Assembly (NCBI RefSeq): GCF_005234135.1
Contig: NZ_CP039964.1
Coordinates: 2,100,001-2,164,000 of the forward strand
From: Pseudorhodobacter turbinis
GTDB lineage: Bacteria; Pseudomonadota; Alphaproteobacteria; Rhodobacterales; Rhodobacteraceae
DNA: 64,000 nt
Direction of reading: 5' to 3'
The notes below the pieces were generated by a model that ran no database searches, had not been told where the DNA came from, and was given only the letters and a program-made list of their open reading frames with translations. The translations under genes and the position numbers were made by a program. Positions 47,550 to 56,457 of this stretch are shown here, one piece after another; within the stretch, counting starts at the first letter, position 1; the number at the start of each line of letters is the position of its first letter.

Positions 47550-48446
47550 TTATTGCGCAGCTTTTTGCTGGGCGACCAACTCATGAAGGTATTCGCCGAA
47601 CTCTGCCTGAAACTCGGGGCGGGCAAGGCCGAAGGCGACCGTCGCCTGCAAGAACCCGGCTTTGGAGCCGCAATCATAGCGCTGACCCTGGAAGCGATAA
47701 CCGTAGACGTTATCTTCATCGTGGATCTGCTGTGCGATGGCATCCGTCAACTGGATCTCGCCACCAACGCCTTGTTTCATCGTGTTAAGATCATTCAAGA
47801 CTTTTGGCGACAGGATATAGCGCCCGATCACGGCAAGGTTGGATGGGGCGTCTTCGGCTTTTGGCTTTTCCACCATGCCTTTTGCCCGCACAATCGAGCC
47901 CATATCCTCGGCAATATCCAAGACACCGTAAGCGCCTGCCTTTTCTTGGGGCACTTCCATGGTTGCGACCATGTTGCCACCGGTTTCGGCATAGGCCTCA
48001 ACCATCTGCTGCAAGCAGGGCTTTTCCGCGGCAATAACATCGTCGGGCAGCAGAACGGCAAAGGGTTCATCCCCGATCAAGCGGCGTGCACACCAAACGG
48101 CGTGCCCCAGCCCCATCGGACGGTTTTGCCGGACATAGGCGATTGCGCCACTGTCCATATTGGTCGCTTTCAGAACTTCCAACAGTTCGGTCTTGCCCGA
48201 TTTGCGCAGTGACGCCTCCAATTCCGGGGCGACGTCAAAATAGTCTTCTAGCGCAGATTTCCCACGTGAGGTGACAAAGATGAACTCTTTAATGCCGGCC
48301 GCGCGCGCCTCATCAATTGCGTATTGAATAAGGGGGCGGTCAACCAAGGTCATGATCTCTTTAGGGATCGATTTTGTCGCCGGTAGAAAGCGCGTTCCCA
48401 TTCCAGCAACAGGAAAAACGGCTTTTGTGACTTTCTTGATTTTCAT
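47550..48446 (-). CDS. galU: UTP-glucose-1-phosphate uridylyltransferase
   Basis: 298 residues. Makes UDP-glucose for surface polysaccharides. Nucleotidyltransferase motif AVFPVAGMGTRFLPATKSIP at residue 11, then VDRPLIQYAIDEARAAGIKE, DDVIAAEKPCL, and YRFQGQRYDCGSKAGFLQA near the C-terminus. Full length for bacterial GalU. 48447-48604 upstream is AT-rich and noncoding and should hold the promoter of the galU-GT4 unit. Confidence 0.95.
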   Translation of the reverse strand: MKIKKVTKAVFPVAGMGTRFLPATKSIPKEIMTLVDRPLIQYAIDEARAAGIKEFIFVTSRGKSALEDYFDVAPELEASLRKSGKTELLEVLKATNMDSGAIAYVRQNRPMGLGHAVWCARRLIGDEPFAVLLPDDVIAAEKPCLQQMVEAYAETGGNMVATMEVPQEKAGAYGVLDIAEDMGSIVRAKGMVEKPKAEDAPSNLAVIGRYILSPKVLNDLNTMKQGVGGEIQLTDAIAQQIHDEDNVYGYRFQGQRYDCGSKAGFLQATVAFGLARPEFQAEFGEYLHELVAQQKAAQ

Positions 48447-48604
48447 TTACCTACCTTACAGAAGTCGTAAAATTTCGTCGCGTATACACATTCGCCGTGA
48501 ACTTGGCATCCAATTTGAAGGATGAATTGTCAAGAAATCTATAAAATGGAAACAGTTGGCCAATTACCGCCTATATTTTTGCGCAATAAATGGCCTTTTG
48601 CAAC

Positions 48605-49810
48605 CTATAGGGGCCGATAGAGCGCTAGGCGTTTCGATTCGATCAATTTTCGGGCGGTGGCATTACGCCATTCAAAGCGTTTACCATTGCGAAAACTCCG
48701 GCCAAAGCGCCCGCCGGACTGTTCCCATACCCCGTTTTCGGTGAAACGGTGCCTATGCGGGGACAGGCCTCGCGACAGCAAGATAAGTGTCACGACTTCA
48801 CCTTTTTTTCGCGCGCGTAGGGCAGTCTTTTGTAATGCTGTACGGTCCTTTGCGGCTCCAAACAGGAAGCGGCCAGGTCGCGGCCCGGTGTTTGGAAGGG
48901 GTGAAAAAGCTGGCGGGGCGACACCTACGGCGGCTATCCGTTTGGTGACCGCGCTTTGGCCTGATGCGATGCCGCGCGACAGCCCATCCATCAGCCGTGT
49001 GATATCGCGAGGCTCCAATGCGCCGCGGATCATATGGCGGATCAAGCGTGCCTTTTGCTCTGCGATATGGCGTGGCAATGCGGTTTGAGGCATGCCGTGG
49101 CGGGTGGTGAATAGGGCGAGGCTGTGGCCGATCTCGGTCAGGTCGGTCGGAACACGGTCGGCGCGACGGCGGGCCGACGGCGCATACCCGTGATGCACGA
49201 CCGCATCGGGCACAACCGCCGTCAGCCCGCCAGTGGCAGCAAGGCGCAAGTTTACATCCGCCTCATCCAGATAAAAACGGTAGCCCTCGTCAAAGCCGCC
49301 GATGGCAAGCAGTGCCTCACGCCGGAACGCACAATTGGTGCCTTGGGTTTTGATCGCGCGCGATGCCGTGCCGGAATGCAGGCTGGTAGAAGGCCCCGCA
49401 TCAAACGGGTGGTCAAAGCCATCCCCATCCACCCATGCGGCTTGCCATTGCCACGCAAGCCCCGACCGCCCCAAGACAAAACCGCCCGCCGCTGTCACGC
49501 GCGCGTCAGAAAAGGGCGCCACCAGCCGCGATAGCCATGATGGTTCCGGCACCGCGTCATCATCCAGAAAGGCAACCACGGGTGCCGCTGCCAAGCCAAG
49601 CCCGATATTGCGTGCGGCAGAAATATTCGGTTGGTCATATTCCGCCAGCTTAAGCGGAAGGCCCAATGTTTGTGCCGCCCGAATACCATCCGGATCGGCG
49701 ACAACGATCACCTCAAACGCCGGATGGTCCATTTGCGCCACCCCCATCAGCGCGCGGATCAACGCGCACGCCCGGTGGCGGCTTACGATGATCAGGCTGG
49801 TGGGGGTCAT
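48605..49810 (-). CDS. glycosyltransferase family 2
   Basis: 401 residues. GT-A fold: LIIVSRHRACALIRALMGVA, NISAARNIGLGLAAAPVVAF, FLDDDAVPEPSWL (DxD), and RFYLDEADVNLRLAATGG (the ED region for acceptor activation). C-terminal 120 residues are basic and helical. Its ATG overlaps the cysQ stop (ATGA), so both are translated from one message. Sugar and acceptor unknown; part of the envelope-glycan cluster. Confidence 0.85.
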   Translation of the reverse strand: MTPTSLIIVSRHRACALIRALMGVAQMDHPAFEVIVVADPDGIRAAQTLGLPLKLAEYDQPNISAARNIGLGLAAAPVVAFLDDDAVPEPSWLSRLVAPFSDARVTAAGGFVLGRSGLAWQWQAAWVDGDGFDHPFDAGPSTSLHSGTASRAIKTQGTNCAFRREALLAIGGFDEGYRFYLDEADVNLRLAATGGLTAVVPDAVVHHGYAPSARRRADRVPTDLTEIGHSLALFTTRHGMPQTALPRHIAEQKARLIRHMIRGALEPRDITRLMDGLSRGIASGQSAVTKRIAAVGVAPPAFSPLPNTGPRPGRFLFGAAKDRTALQKTALRARKKGEVVTLILLSRGLSPHRHRFTENGVWEQSGGRFGRSFRNGKRFEWRNATARKLIESKRLALYRPL

Positions 49811-50601
49811 TTCTTGAGGGTAACGCCCGGCGCATAGGCGATGAAGAAGGGGTTCTCCCAGCCTGCTTTGCCATAGGCCAAAGGTGCATGCGTATCAAAG
49901 TGCACGACCTGCCCACCAGCGCCGCGCAAGACGGCGTCCCCGGCGGCTGTGTCCCACTCCATCGTGCGACCAAGCCGGGGGTACAAATCGGCCTCTCCGG
50001 TTGCGAGGAGACAAAACTTGAGGCTGCTGCCTGCGCTTGTCATATCACGCACCGCATATTTGCCGATATAGGCATCGGTGGCCGCATCGCGGTGCGACTT
50101 GGAGGCGACGACCATCAGCGCGCTGTCATCTGGCGAGGAGACATGGATTTCATGGCAGGGGCCGGGTTTTTCCCTTAGGAGGTCGCCTGTTTCCTCTACT
50201 GTTTGGCCATCGGCACGGGTGTAGAACAACCGTCCCTTTGCCGGCGCATAGACCACGCCGCGTTGGGGAATGCCGTTTTCAACATAGGCGATATTGACGG
50301 TGAAATCCCCGCGACGTTTTACAAACTCTTTGGTGCCATCCAGCGGATCGACGATCAGAAAGGTAGAGGCCTTTAGCGCGTGGCTGTCGGCCTGCTCTTC
50401 GGTGATCAGGACTACATCCGGATATGCCGCGCGCAACCCCGCCGAGATAATGGCATCGGCTGCCTCATCCGCCTCGGTTACAGGGCTTTCGTCAGACTTT
50501 GACCTAACCTCAAAATCCGGGGCGGCATAGACCTTCATAATCTTGGCACCGGCATCCAAGGCCAGTGTGCGCATCAATGATATGAGGGGGGAATAGTCCA
50601 T
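49807..50601 (-). CDS. cysQ: 3'(2'),5'-bisphosphate nucleotidase
   Basis: 264-residue Mg-dependent phosphatase of the inositol-monophosphatase superfamily that turns 3'-phosphoadenosine-5'-phosphate (PAP), the by-product of PAPS-dependent sulfotransferases, into AMP. Motifs: SPVTEADEAADAII, ITEEQ, VDPLDGTKEFV, and a C-terminal MEWDTAAGDAVLRGAGG (WDxxAxD). Start ATG 50601 has GGAG seven bases before; the frame opens at 50613. Located in the glycan cluster with a sulfotransferase 7 kb away, which gives PAP removal a local reason. Confidence 0.92.
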   Translation of the reverse strand: MDYSPLISLMRTLALDAGAKIMKVYAAPDFEVRSKSDESPVTEADEAADAIISAGLRAAYPDVVLITEEQADSHALKASTFLIVDPLDGTKEFVKRRGDFTVNIAYVENGIPQRGVVYAPAKGRLFYTRADGQTVEETGDLLREKPGPCHEIHVSSPDDSALMVVASKSHRDAATDAYIGKYAVRDMTSAGSSLKFCLLATGEADLYPRLGRTMEWDTAAGDAVLRGAGGQVVHFDTHAPLAYGKAGWENPFFIAYAPGVTLKK

Positions 50602-50738
50602 TCTGCTCTCCATTTCACACGGATCCTGGCATGATTGCCAAAAATATTGTTCCTCCTTATCATACGGGTTTAAGGTATCAGCAAGTTTTCCCCACCATAA
50701 TTAATAGCGAACCACCAAGAGCAGAGGTAATAGCAAGA

Positions 50739-51560
50739 ATGTTCCAACGCGAGGCCCGAAAGGGCCCGATGCTTACGGGCCTTGGTATGATGGAGTTGAT
50801 CTTTCATGCCGCTGTCCGATCCGTTCGCAAGAACCACGGCAATCCGATCATCGGGTTGCTGTTGAATATCTTTCAAACGGTCATGCTGGTTGCAGTGTTC
50901 TTTTTGTTGTTCCAATTGCTGGGCATGCGCGGCATGGCGATCCGCGGGGATTATCTTTTATACGTGATGTCGGGCATATTTATGTTCATGACGCATATCA
51001 AAGCGTTGGGGGCTGTTGCGGGATGTGAAGGCCCGACCTCTGCGATGATGAAGCATGCGCCGATGAATACCTTTGTGGCTATTGCATCAGCTGCGCTGGC
51101 AAGCCTCTATACACAGCTTCTTTCGGCAATTGTGGTGCTCTATATATATCATGCGGCTTTCAGCCCGATCAGCTTTCACAATCTGCCCGGTGTCCTCGGG
51201 ATGCTGCTTTTATCATGGAGCAGTGGGGCAGCGCTCGGGACGTTGTTGCTTGCGCTAAAGCCGTGGCAACCCGATGCGGTCGGGATTATCACGCAGCTTT
51301 ATCAACGCGCCAATATGATCGCGAGTGGCAAGATGTTTGTTGCAAATACGATGCCCACGTCAAAACTTGCTTTTTTTGATTGGAACCCGTTGTTTCATAC
51401 AATTGACCAAGGGCGCGGCTTTACCTTTTTGAATTACCACCCCCACTACAGCAATTGGGAGTACCCGCTGAAAGTGACTTTGGTGGTCTTCGTGATCGGG
51501 TTGATGGCGGAAAACTTCACGCGCAAGCATGCCTCAATCAGTTGGGGAGCAAAGCGGTAG
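50739..51560 (+). CDS. ABC-2 type polysaccharide export permease (KpsM/CtrC-like)
   Basis: 273-residue permease with six hydrophobic segments, of the ABC-2 type used for capsule and O-antigen export. It begins MFQREARKGPMLTGLGMMEL and contains NHGNPIIGLLLNIFQTVMLV and MSGIFMFMTHIKALGAV. I chose ATG 50739 because relatives begin there; an open frame reaches 50631. No ATPase (KpsT) gene adjoins it, so the partner is elsewhere. Divergent from cysQ and convergent with hutD, with only two bases between the stops. Confidence 0.82.
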   Translation: MFQREARKGPMLTGLGMMELIFHAAVRSVRKNHGNPIIGLLLNIFQTVMLVAVFFLLFQLLGMRGMAIRGDYLLYVMSGIFMFMTHIKALGAVAGCEGPTSAMMKHAPMNTFVAIASAALASLYTQLLSAIVVLYIYHAAFSPISFHNLPGVLGMLLLSWSSGAALGTLLLALKPWQPDAVGIITQLYQRANMIASGKMFVANTMPTSKLAFFDWNPLFHTIDQGRGFTFLNYHPHYSNWEYPLKVTLVVFVIGLMAENFTRKHASISWGAKR

Positions 51561-51562
51561 CG

Positions 51563-52093
51563 CTATTGCGGCTGTTCAAACAGTTGAATGGCCAGAACCG
51601 GTGCCCCGTGAAGGATTGCGGCGGGGGCGCCGATTAGAAAGTCATGGCGCGCAAGTGTGATATCCCCATATTGCACCGCGCCCAAGGCAAAGAGGCAAAG
51701 CGTGGCATCGGGGCACGGGGTCAGGGTGGTGTTTTCGAACACTTCGACGACCGGCTTTGGCAAGCTGCGGTGGGTCATCACATTGAAATCCACTGCTGCC
51801 TCTGAGACATCCTGTGCCGAGAGTGGTACATCACCGGGAAAGGCGACCGGTTTCAAAAAGCCGGCGCGAAAATGGCTATCTCCGACAAGATTGAAGCCGG
51901 GACCATCAATCACGGTCAAGTTACGCTCAATATCCGGGAACTGCGAAAACGGGCCATCCTTGGCAACCGTCGCCATAGAGAACCGCCAGCGCAAACCGCT
52001 TTCATCGGCCTCGCGCCAAATCTCAATGGTTGTTCCCTGGCCATTCGCCCAAGGCATTTCGGTATAATCGGCGCGGGTCAGGTGGCGGGTCAT
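51563..52093 (-). CDS. HutD/Ves family cupin
   Basis: 176-residue bicupin-like protein with the HutD pattern: MPWANGQGTTIEIWRE, RWRFSMATVAKDGPFSQFPD and IERNLTVIDGPGFNLV. HutD is associated with histidine utilisation in other bacteria and its homologue Ves with cold growth; molecular function is unsettled. No hut genes are nearby, so a histidine role here is unsupported. Confidence 0.85.
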   Translation of the reverse strand: MTRHLTRADYTEMPWANGQGTTIEIWREADESGLRWRFSMATVAKDGPFSQFPDIERNLTVIDGPGFNLVGDSHFRAGFLKPVAFPGDVPLSAQDVSEAAVDFNVMTHRSLPKPVVEVFENTTLTPCPDATLCLFALGAVQYGDITLARHDFLIGAPAAILHGAPVLAIQLFEQPQ

Positions 52094-52099
52094 CTGTGC

Positions 52100-53266
52100 T
52101 TACTCTGTCTTTTGGGTACCGATAAGATCGGGGCCGGGTATCGGATCTGGGGAAAGCTCTTCAAAGTCGAAATTATCCAGCTTGGCGGCGCGTTTTCCAG
52201 CACGCTCAGCGGCGGTGCTGATCCCGTCAAGGTCGGCGCGGGCTTGGTTGAAATGGGTATTCAACTTATCGACGCGGTTCACGACAAGCTCCACATCGCG
52301 GTGCAGCAGGCGCAATGTCGCACGAATCGCACCGGCCTGTTCGCGCATCCGGGCATCTTTCAGCACGGCGCGCATGGTATTCAGGGTCGCCATGCAGGTG
52401 GTGGGGGATACAATCCAAACCTTTGCATCAAAGCCGTCGCGCACCAGTTCGGGGAAATTGGCGTGCAACTCGGCATAGACCGCCTCGGAGGGCAGGAACA
52501 TCAACGCGCCATCGGCGGTTTCCCCATCAAGGATATATTTCTCCGAGATCGCCTTGATATGCGCCTTCACCGACACGCGCATTTGTCGCGCGGCGTCCAG
52601 TTGCTCGGCGGGGGTCTGAGCGCGGCGCAGGGCCTCATAGGCCTCCAGCGGGAACTTGCTGTCGATGACAATCGGGCCGGGCGGATTGGGCAGATGGATC
52701 AGGCAATCGGCCCGCTTCCCGTTTGAGAGCGTGGCCTGCATCGAATAGGCATCGGCAGGCAGCGCCTTGCGCACGATGTCATTCAGCTGGATTTCCCCAA
52801 ATGCGCCGCGGGTTTGCTTGTTGGACAAAATATCCTGCAACCCCAATACATTGCCAGAGAGCTTTTCGATATTGGCCTGCGCCTTGTCGATGGTTTCCAG
52901 CCGTTGCTGCAACTCGCCCAAACTGCGCGCCGTGCGGGTTGATGTGCCGTGCAGGCTTTCGGTCATGCCGCGTTGCACCTCCATCAGCCGCTTTTCCATC
53001 ATTTGCAGCATTGCCGTTTGGGAATGGGTCTGGGTCTCGGAAACATGGTGCAGCCCGCCGGCCAGCCGTTCCTGCCCCTCGGACAGATGCTGCACCCGCT
53101 GGCCAAGCCAGCCCATTTCCCGCATCAGGGGTTCTGTTGCTTTGGCCGATTGCCCCAAGGCGCGCAGGATCAGCAGGAAAAACGCCAGAACAACAGCAAG
53201 GCCGCCGCCAATCAACAAGATTAGCGGATCATTCCAGTGATATATTTGTCCTGCGATTTCAATCAT
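52100..53266 (-). CDS. rmuC: DNA recombination protein RmuC
   Basis: 388 residues: N-terminal membrane anchor (LILLIGGGLAVVLAFFLLIL), long coiled coil, then the RmuC nuclease-like domain with RGAFGEIQLNDIVRKALP, VIDSKFPLEAYEALRR and GALMFLPSEAVYAELHANFP. It limits rearrangements at inverted repeats in E. coli. Its ATG overlaps the mutL stop (ATGA), making a mutL-rmuC genome-maintenance pair. Confidence 0.92.
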   Translation of the reverse strand: MIEIAGQIYHWNDPLILLIGGGLAVVLAFFLLILRALGQSAKATEPLMREMGWLGQRVQHLSEGQERLAGGLHHVSETQTHSQTAMLQMMEKRLMEVQRGMTESLHGTSTRTARSLGELQQRLETIDKAQANIEKLSGNVLGLQDILSNKQTRGAFGEIQLNDIVRKALPADAYSMQATLSNGKRADCLIHLPNPPGPIVIDSKFPLEAYEALRRAQTPAEQLDAARQMRVSVKAHIKAISEKYILDGETADGALMFLPSEAVYAELHANFPELVRDGFDAKVWIVSPTTCMATLNTMRAVLKDARMREQAGAIRATLRLLHRDVELVVNRVDKLNTHFNQARADLDGISTAAERAGKRAAKLDNFDFEELSPDPIPGPDLIGTQKTE

Positions 53267-55092
53267 CTGCGTCCGAACAGCTTTTCAATATCGGCCAGCT
53301 TCAATTCGACATAAGTGGGGCGTCCGTGGTTGCATTGGCCCGACAAGGGGGTTGCCTCCATTTCCCGCAGCAACGCATTCATTTCCTCGGCGCGCATCTG
53401 ACGGCCAGAGCGGATGGACCCGTGGCAGGCCATGCTGGACAAAACCGCATCCATCCGCGCTTGCAAGCGGTCAGAGCTTCCGATGTCCGCCAGATCATCC
53501 AGAATATCGCGCAGCAGGGCGCTGGCATCAACACGGCCAAGGATCGCTGGCGTTTCGCGTACCGCAATCGCGCTGCCGCCAAAGGCCTCAATCGTAAGGC
53601 CAAGCTGGGCCAGTGCAGGTGCGGCCTCCATCAGCCTTGCGCAATCACTGGCCGAAAGGTCAATGATTTCAGGGATAAGCAACGCTTGGGTGGCGATACC
53701 ATTATCATCCCGCTGCGCTTTCAGGCGCTCATAAACCAGCCGTTCATGGGCGGCGTGCTGGTCGACGATGACCATACCATTTTCGGTCTGCGCGATGATG
53801 TAGTTTTCATGGACCTGCGCGCGGGCGGCGCCCAAGGGACGCGCTATTTCTTGGGGTGCGGGCTCCTCAAAACGGGCAGAGGGGCTTTCGGCAAAGCCCA
53901 TATCCTGTTCGGGGGCCTGATAGGCCAGCGAATGACGGATCGCCCCAGCCGATGGACGCTCCATCTGATAAACCCGTGCGGTTGCGTTCGGTTCCGGCTG
54001 AAATGCGGCAAGCGTTTCGGCCCCCACGGTTGAGGAGGCGCGATGCCCGGCCTCGGCCAGCGCATGACGAAGCGACGACACGATAAGCCCACGCGCAAGC
54101 GCCGGATCGCGAAAGCGGACCTCGGATTTTGCGGGATGCACGTTCACATCAACCAGATGCGAATCGCATTCGATATTCAGCACGGCGGCGGGATGACGAT
54201 CACGACTGAGCACATCCATATAGGCGGCGCGCAGAGCCCCATAGAGCATGCGATCCTGTACAGGACGGCCGTTCACAAACAGATATTGCGCCGCCGAGGA
54301 GCCGCGTGAATAGGTGGGCAGTGCGGCATAACCGATTAGCCGCAAGTCCTCACGCGGGGCATCAACGCGCATCGCGTTATCGGCAAAATCGCGGCCCAGA
54401 ACCGATGCAACCCGCCCGTGAAGCGCATCAAAGAAGTCGCCCGAGACAGGATCGGCGCGAAACATCATCCGTGCATCGCCGTTTGACACATCGCGCAGGG
54501 TGAAGCCGACCTCGGGTTCAGCCAAGGCCAGCCGTTTGATAACATCGGCAATGGCCATCGCCTCGGCACGGTCCGAGCGCATGAATTTCAGGCGGGCAGG
54601 CGTGGCGTAAAACAGATCGCGCAGCTCTACCACGGTGCCGATGGTGATGGGGGCAGGGCGGGGCGTCTCCATCCGGCCACCGGAAACTGCGATCATCATC
54701 CCGTCGCCGTCAGCGGTACGTGAGGTGATGGTCAACCGCCCGACAGCCCCCAAAGATGGCAATGCCTCACCGCGAAACCCGAAGGAGTGGATGTTGAGCA
54801 GATCACTGCCGTCAATCTTGGATGTGGCATGGCGTGACAGGGCCAAAGGCAAGTCCGCCCCCGTCATACCGCAGCCATCATCGGTGATGCGGATCAGGGT
54901 TTTGCCGCCATCGGCATAGTCGATCGCGATGCGCCGTGCGCCCGCATCCAGCGCGTTTTCTACCAGCTCTTTCACGGCCGAGGCGGGGCGCTCAACCACC
55001 TCCCCCGCAGCGATACGGTTGATGGCCGATTCGTCCAACTGACGAATGATGGCGCGCGGTGGTGCGCTTATGTTGCGGTATGGTTCATTCAT
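53263..55092 (-). CDS. mutL: DNA mismatch repair protein MutL
   Basis: 609-residue GHKL ATPase of mismatch repair. N-terminal motifs: NRIAAGEVVERPASAVKELV (Glu catalytic region), ITDDGCGM, and HSFGFRGEALPSLGAV. The C-terminal domain has DQHAAHERLVYE, matching the DQHA-x2-E-x4-E endonuclease motif, and QCNHGRPTYVEL, so this MutL should nick DNA, as in organisms without MutH. Start ATG 55092 chosen (MNEPYRNISAPPRAIIRQLD); five in-frame codons precede it without a ribosome site. Confidence 0.96.
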   Translation of the reverse strand: MNEPYRNISAPPRAIIRQLDESAINRIAAGEVVERPASAVKELVENALDAGARRIAIDYADGGKTLIRITDDGCGMTGADLPLALSRHATSKIDGSDLLNIHSFGFRGEALPSLGAVGRLTITSRTADGDGMMIAVSGGRMETPRPAPITIGTVVELRDLFYATPARLKFMRSDRAEAMAIADVIKRLALAEPEVGFTLRDVSNGDARMMFRADPVSGDFFDALHGRVASVLGRDFADNAMRVDAPREDLRLIGYAALPTYSRGSSAAQYLFVNGRPVQDRMLYGALRAAYMDVLSRDRHPAAVLNIECDSHLVDVNVHPAKSEVRFRDPALARGLIVSSLRHALAEAGHRASSTVGAETLAAFQPEPNATARVYQMERPSAGAIRHSLAYQAPEQDMGFAESPSARFEEPAPQEIARPLGAARAQVHENYIIAQTENGMVIVDQHAAHERLVYERLKAQRDDNGIATQALLIPEIIDLSASDCARLMEAAPALAQLGLTIEAFGGSAIAVRETPAILGRVDASALLRDILDDLADIGSSDRLQARMDAVLSSMACHGSIRSGRQMRAEEMNALLREMEATPLSGQCNHGRPTYVELKLADIEKLFGRR

Positions 55093-55155
55093 GACACCAG
55101 TTTTAGCATGACCCAAGGGTTGAGGCCACTGCTTGCCATGGGTTATCCACCGTTT

Positions 55156-56457
55156 TTAGGGCGTGGTTTCCGGCTGCCCGACGATCACGAAATGCAGATC
55201 CTCGGGGCGCAGAAGCCGCTTTGCGACCTTTGCGACATCTTCCAGCGTGACGGCCTCAATCCTGGCGTTGCGCGTGGTGGCATAATCAATGGGCATACCG
55301 TCCATTTGCATGCCAACCAAAATCCCTGCGATCTGGGAATTGCCGCTGAACCGCAGCGGATAAGAGCCGGTCAGATAGGTCTTGGTTTTCGCCAATTCCT
55401 CCGCGGTGATACCTTCATTTGCGGCGCGGGCCCATTCGGCGCGCACGATCTCGACCGCCTCAAGCGCTGTGGCATTGGCGCTGGAGAAACGGCCTGCAAG
55501 CACCTCGGCGTAGTCTTTATCGGCGAGATGGGTGCTGATGCCATAGGTTAGCCCGCGTTTGTCGCGCACCTCTGTCATCAGGCGGGCGCTAAACCGACCG
55601 CCACCCAGAACCTCATTCAGGATATAGGCTGCGAAAAAATCAGGATCGTCGCGTTTGATGCCCTGTTGGCCAAAATGGATGACCGATTGCGGGCCGGGAA
55701 ATTCCACGACGGTTTCGCCGCCTTGCAAGGCCCAGTCGGCACGTTCGGGCAGTGGCGCGCCTTTGGCAGGCAAATCACCCAAAAGCTTGTCCAAAAGCGC
55801 ACCAAGATCAGCCGCAGAGATGTCGCCCGTGGCGGCAACATAAAGATGCTCTTTGGTGATTGCGGCCTCAAATGCAGCTTGGAGATCGGCGCGGCTTAGG
55901 CCGGCCACGCTTTGCTCGGTGCCGCCGCCGGAACGGCCATAGGCATGGTCGCCGTAAGCAAGCATGTTGAACCGTTTTGAGGCGATGCTATCGGGGTTCT
56001 TCACGTCGGAGCGGATGTTGGAAAGCACCTGCCCGCGCACCCGTTCGACGGCATCGGCGTCAAAACGGGGTTGGGTCAGGGCAAGGTGCAGCAGGTCGAT
56101 GGCCTTTTCCTGGTTCTCGGTCAGGAATTGGGCAGAGATGCTGACGCTATCATCCCACGCCTGAAAGCTGAACGAGGCGGCCAGCGAATCGCGGGCATTG
56201 GCAAAGCCTTGGGCATCCAGATCGCCGGCACCTTCCTCAAGCAAGGCTGTCATAAGGTTGACCACGCCGCGTTGTTCCACCGGATCAAGCGAGGTGCCGC
56301 CGCGCATCCTGATCTCCAGCGCGGTGAAGGGGATCTCATGATCCTCGATCAGCCATGCAGTGATGCCACCGGGGGAGGTGACTTTTTGGATCGGCAGCTC
56401 TGCATGGGCGGGCAAAGACAGGGCCAGAAAGGCCGCAAAGAAAAAGCGCATCATCAT
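55156..56457 (-). CDS. M16 peptidase-like protein, zinc site missing
   Basis: 433-residue secreted protein (signal MMMRFFFAAFLALSLPAHA). It has the M16 fold, but the HxxEH zinc motif of its partner (HFLEH) is replaced by NLMTALLEEG, so it cannot bind the catalytic zinc. The substrate-binding GRFSARLMTEVRDKRGLTYG block typical of non-catalytic M16 subunits is present. It overlaps the catalytic M16 gene by four bases (ATGA); the pair should form a heterodimer in the periplasm resembling mitochondrial processing peptidase. Confidence 0.9.
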   Translation of the reverse strand: MMMRFFFAAFLALSLPAHAELPIQKVTSPGGITAWLIEDHEIPFTALEIRMRGGTSLDPVEQRGVVNLMTALLEEGAGDLDAQGFANARDSLAASFSFQAWDDSVSISAQFLTENQEKAIDLLHLALTQPRFDADAVERVRGQVLSNIRSDVKNPDSIASKRFNMLAYGDHAYGRSGGGTEQSVAGLSRADLQAAFEAAITKEHLYVAATGDISAADLGALLDKLLGDLPAKGAPLPERADWALQGGETVVEFPGPQSVIHFGQQGIKRDDPDFFAAYILNEVLGGGRFSARLMTEVRDKRGLTYGISTHLADKDYAEVLAGRFSSANATALEAVEIVRAEWARAANEGITAEELAKTKTYLTGSYPLRFSGNSQIAGILVGMQMDGMPIDYATTRNARIEAVTLEDVAKVAKRLLRPEDLHFVIVGQPETTP

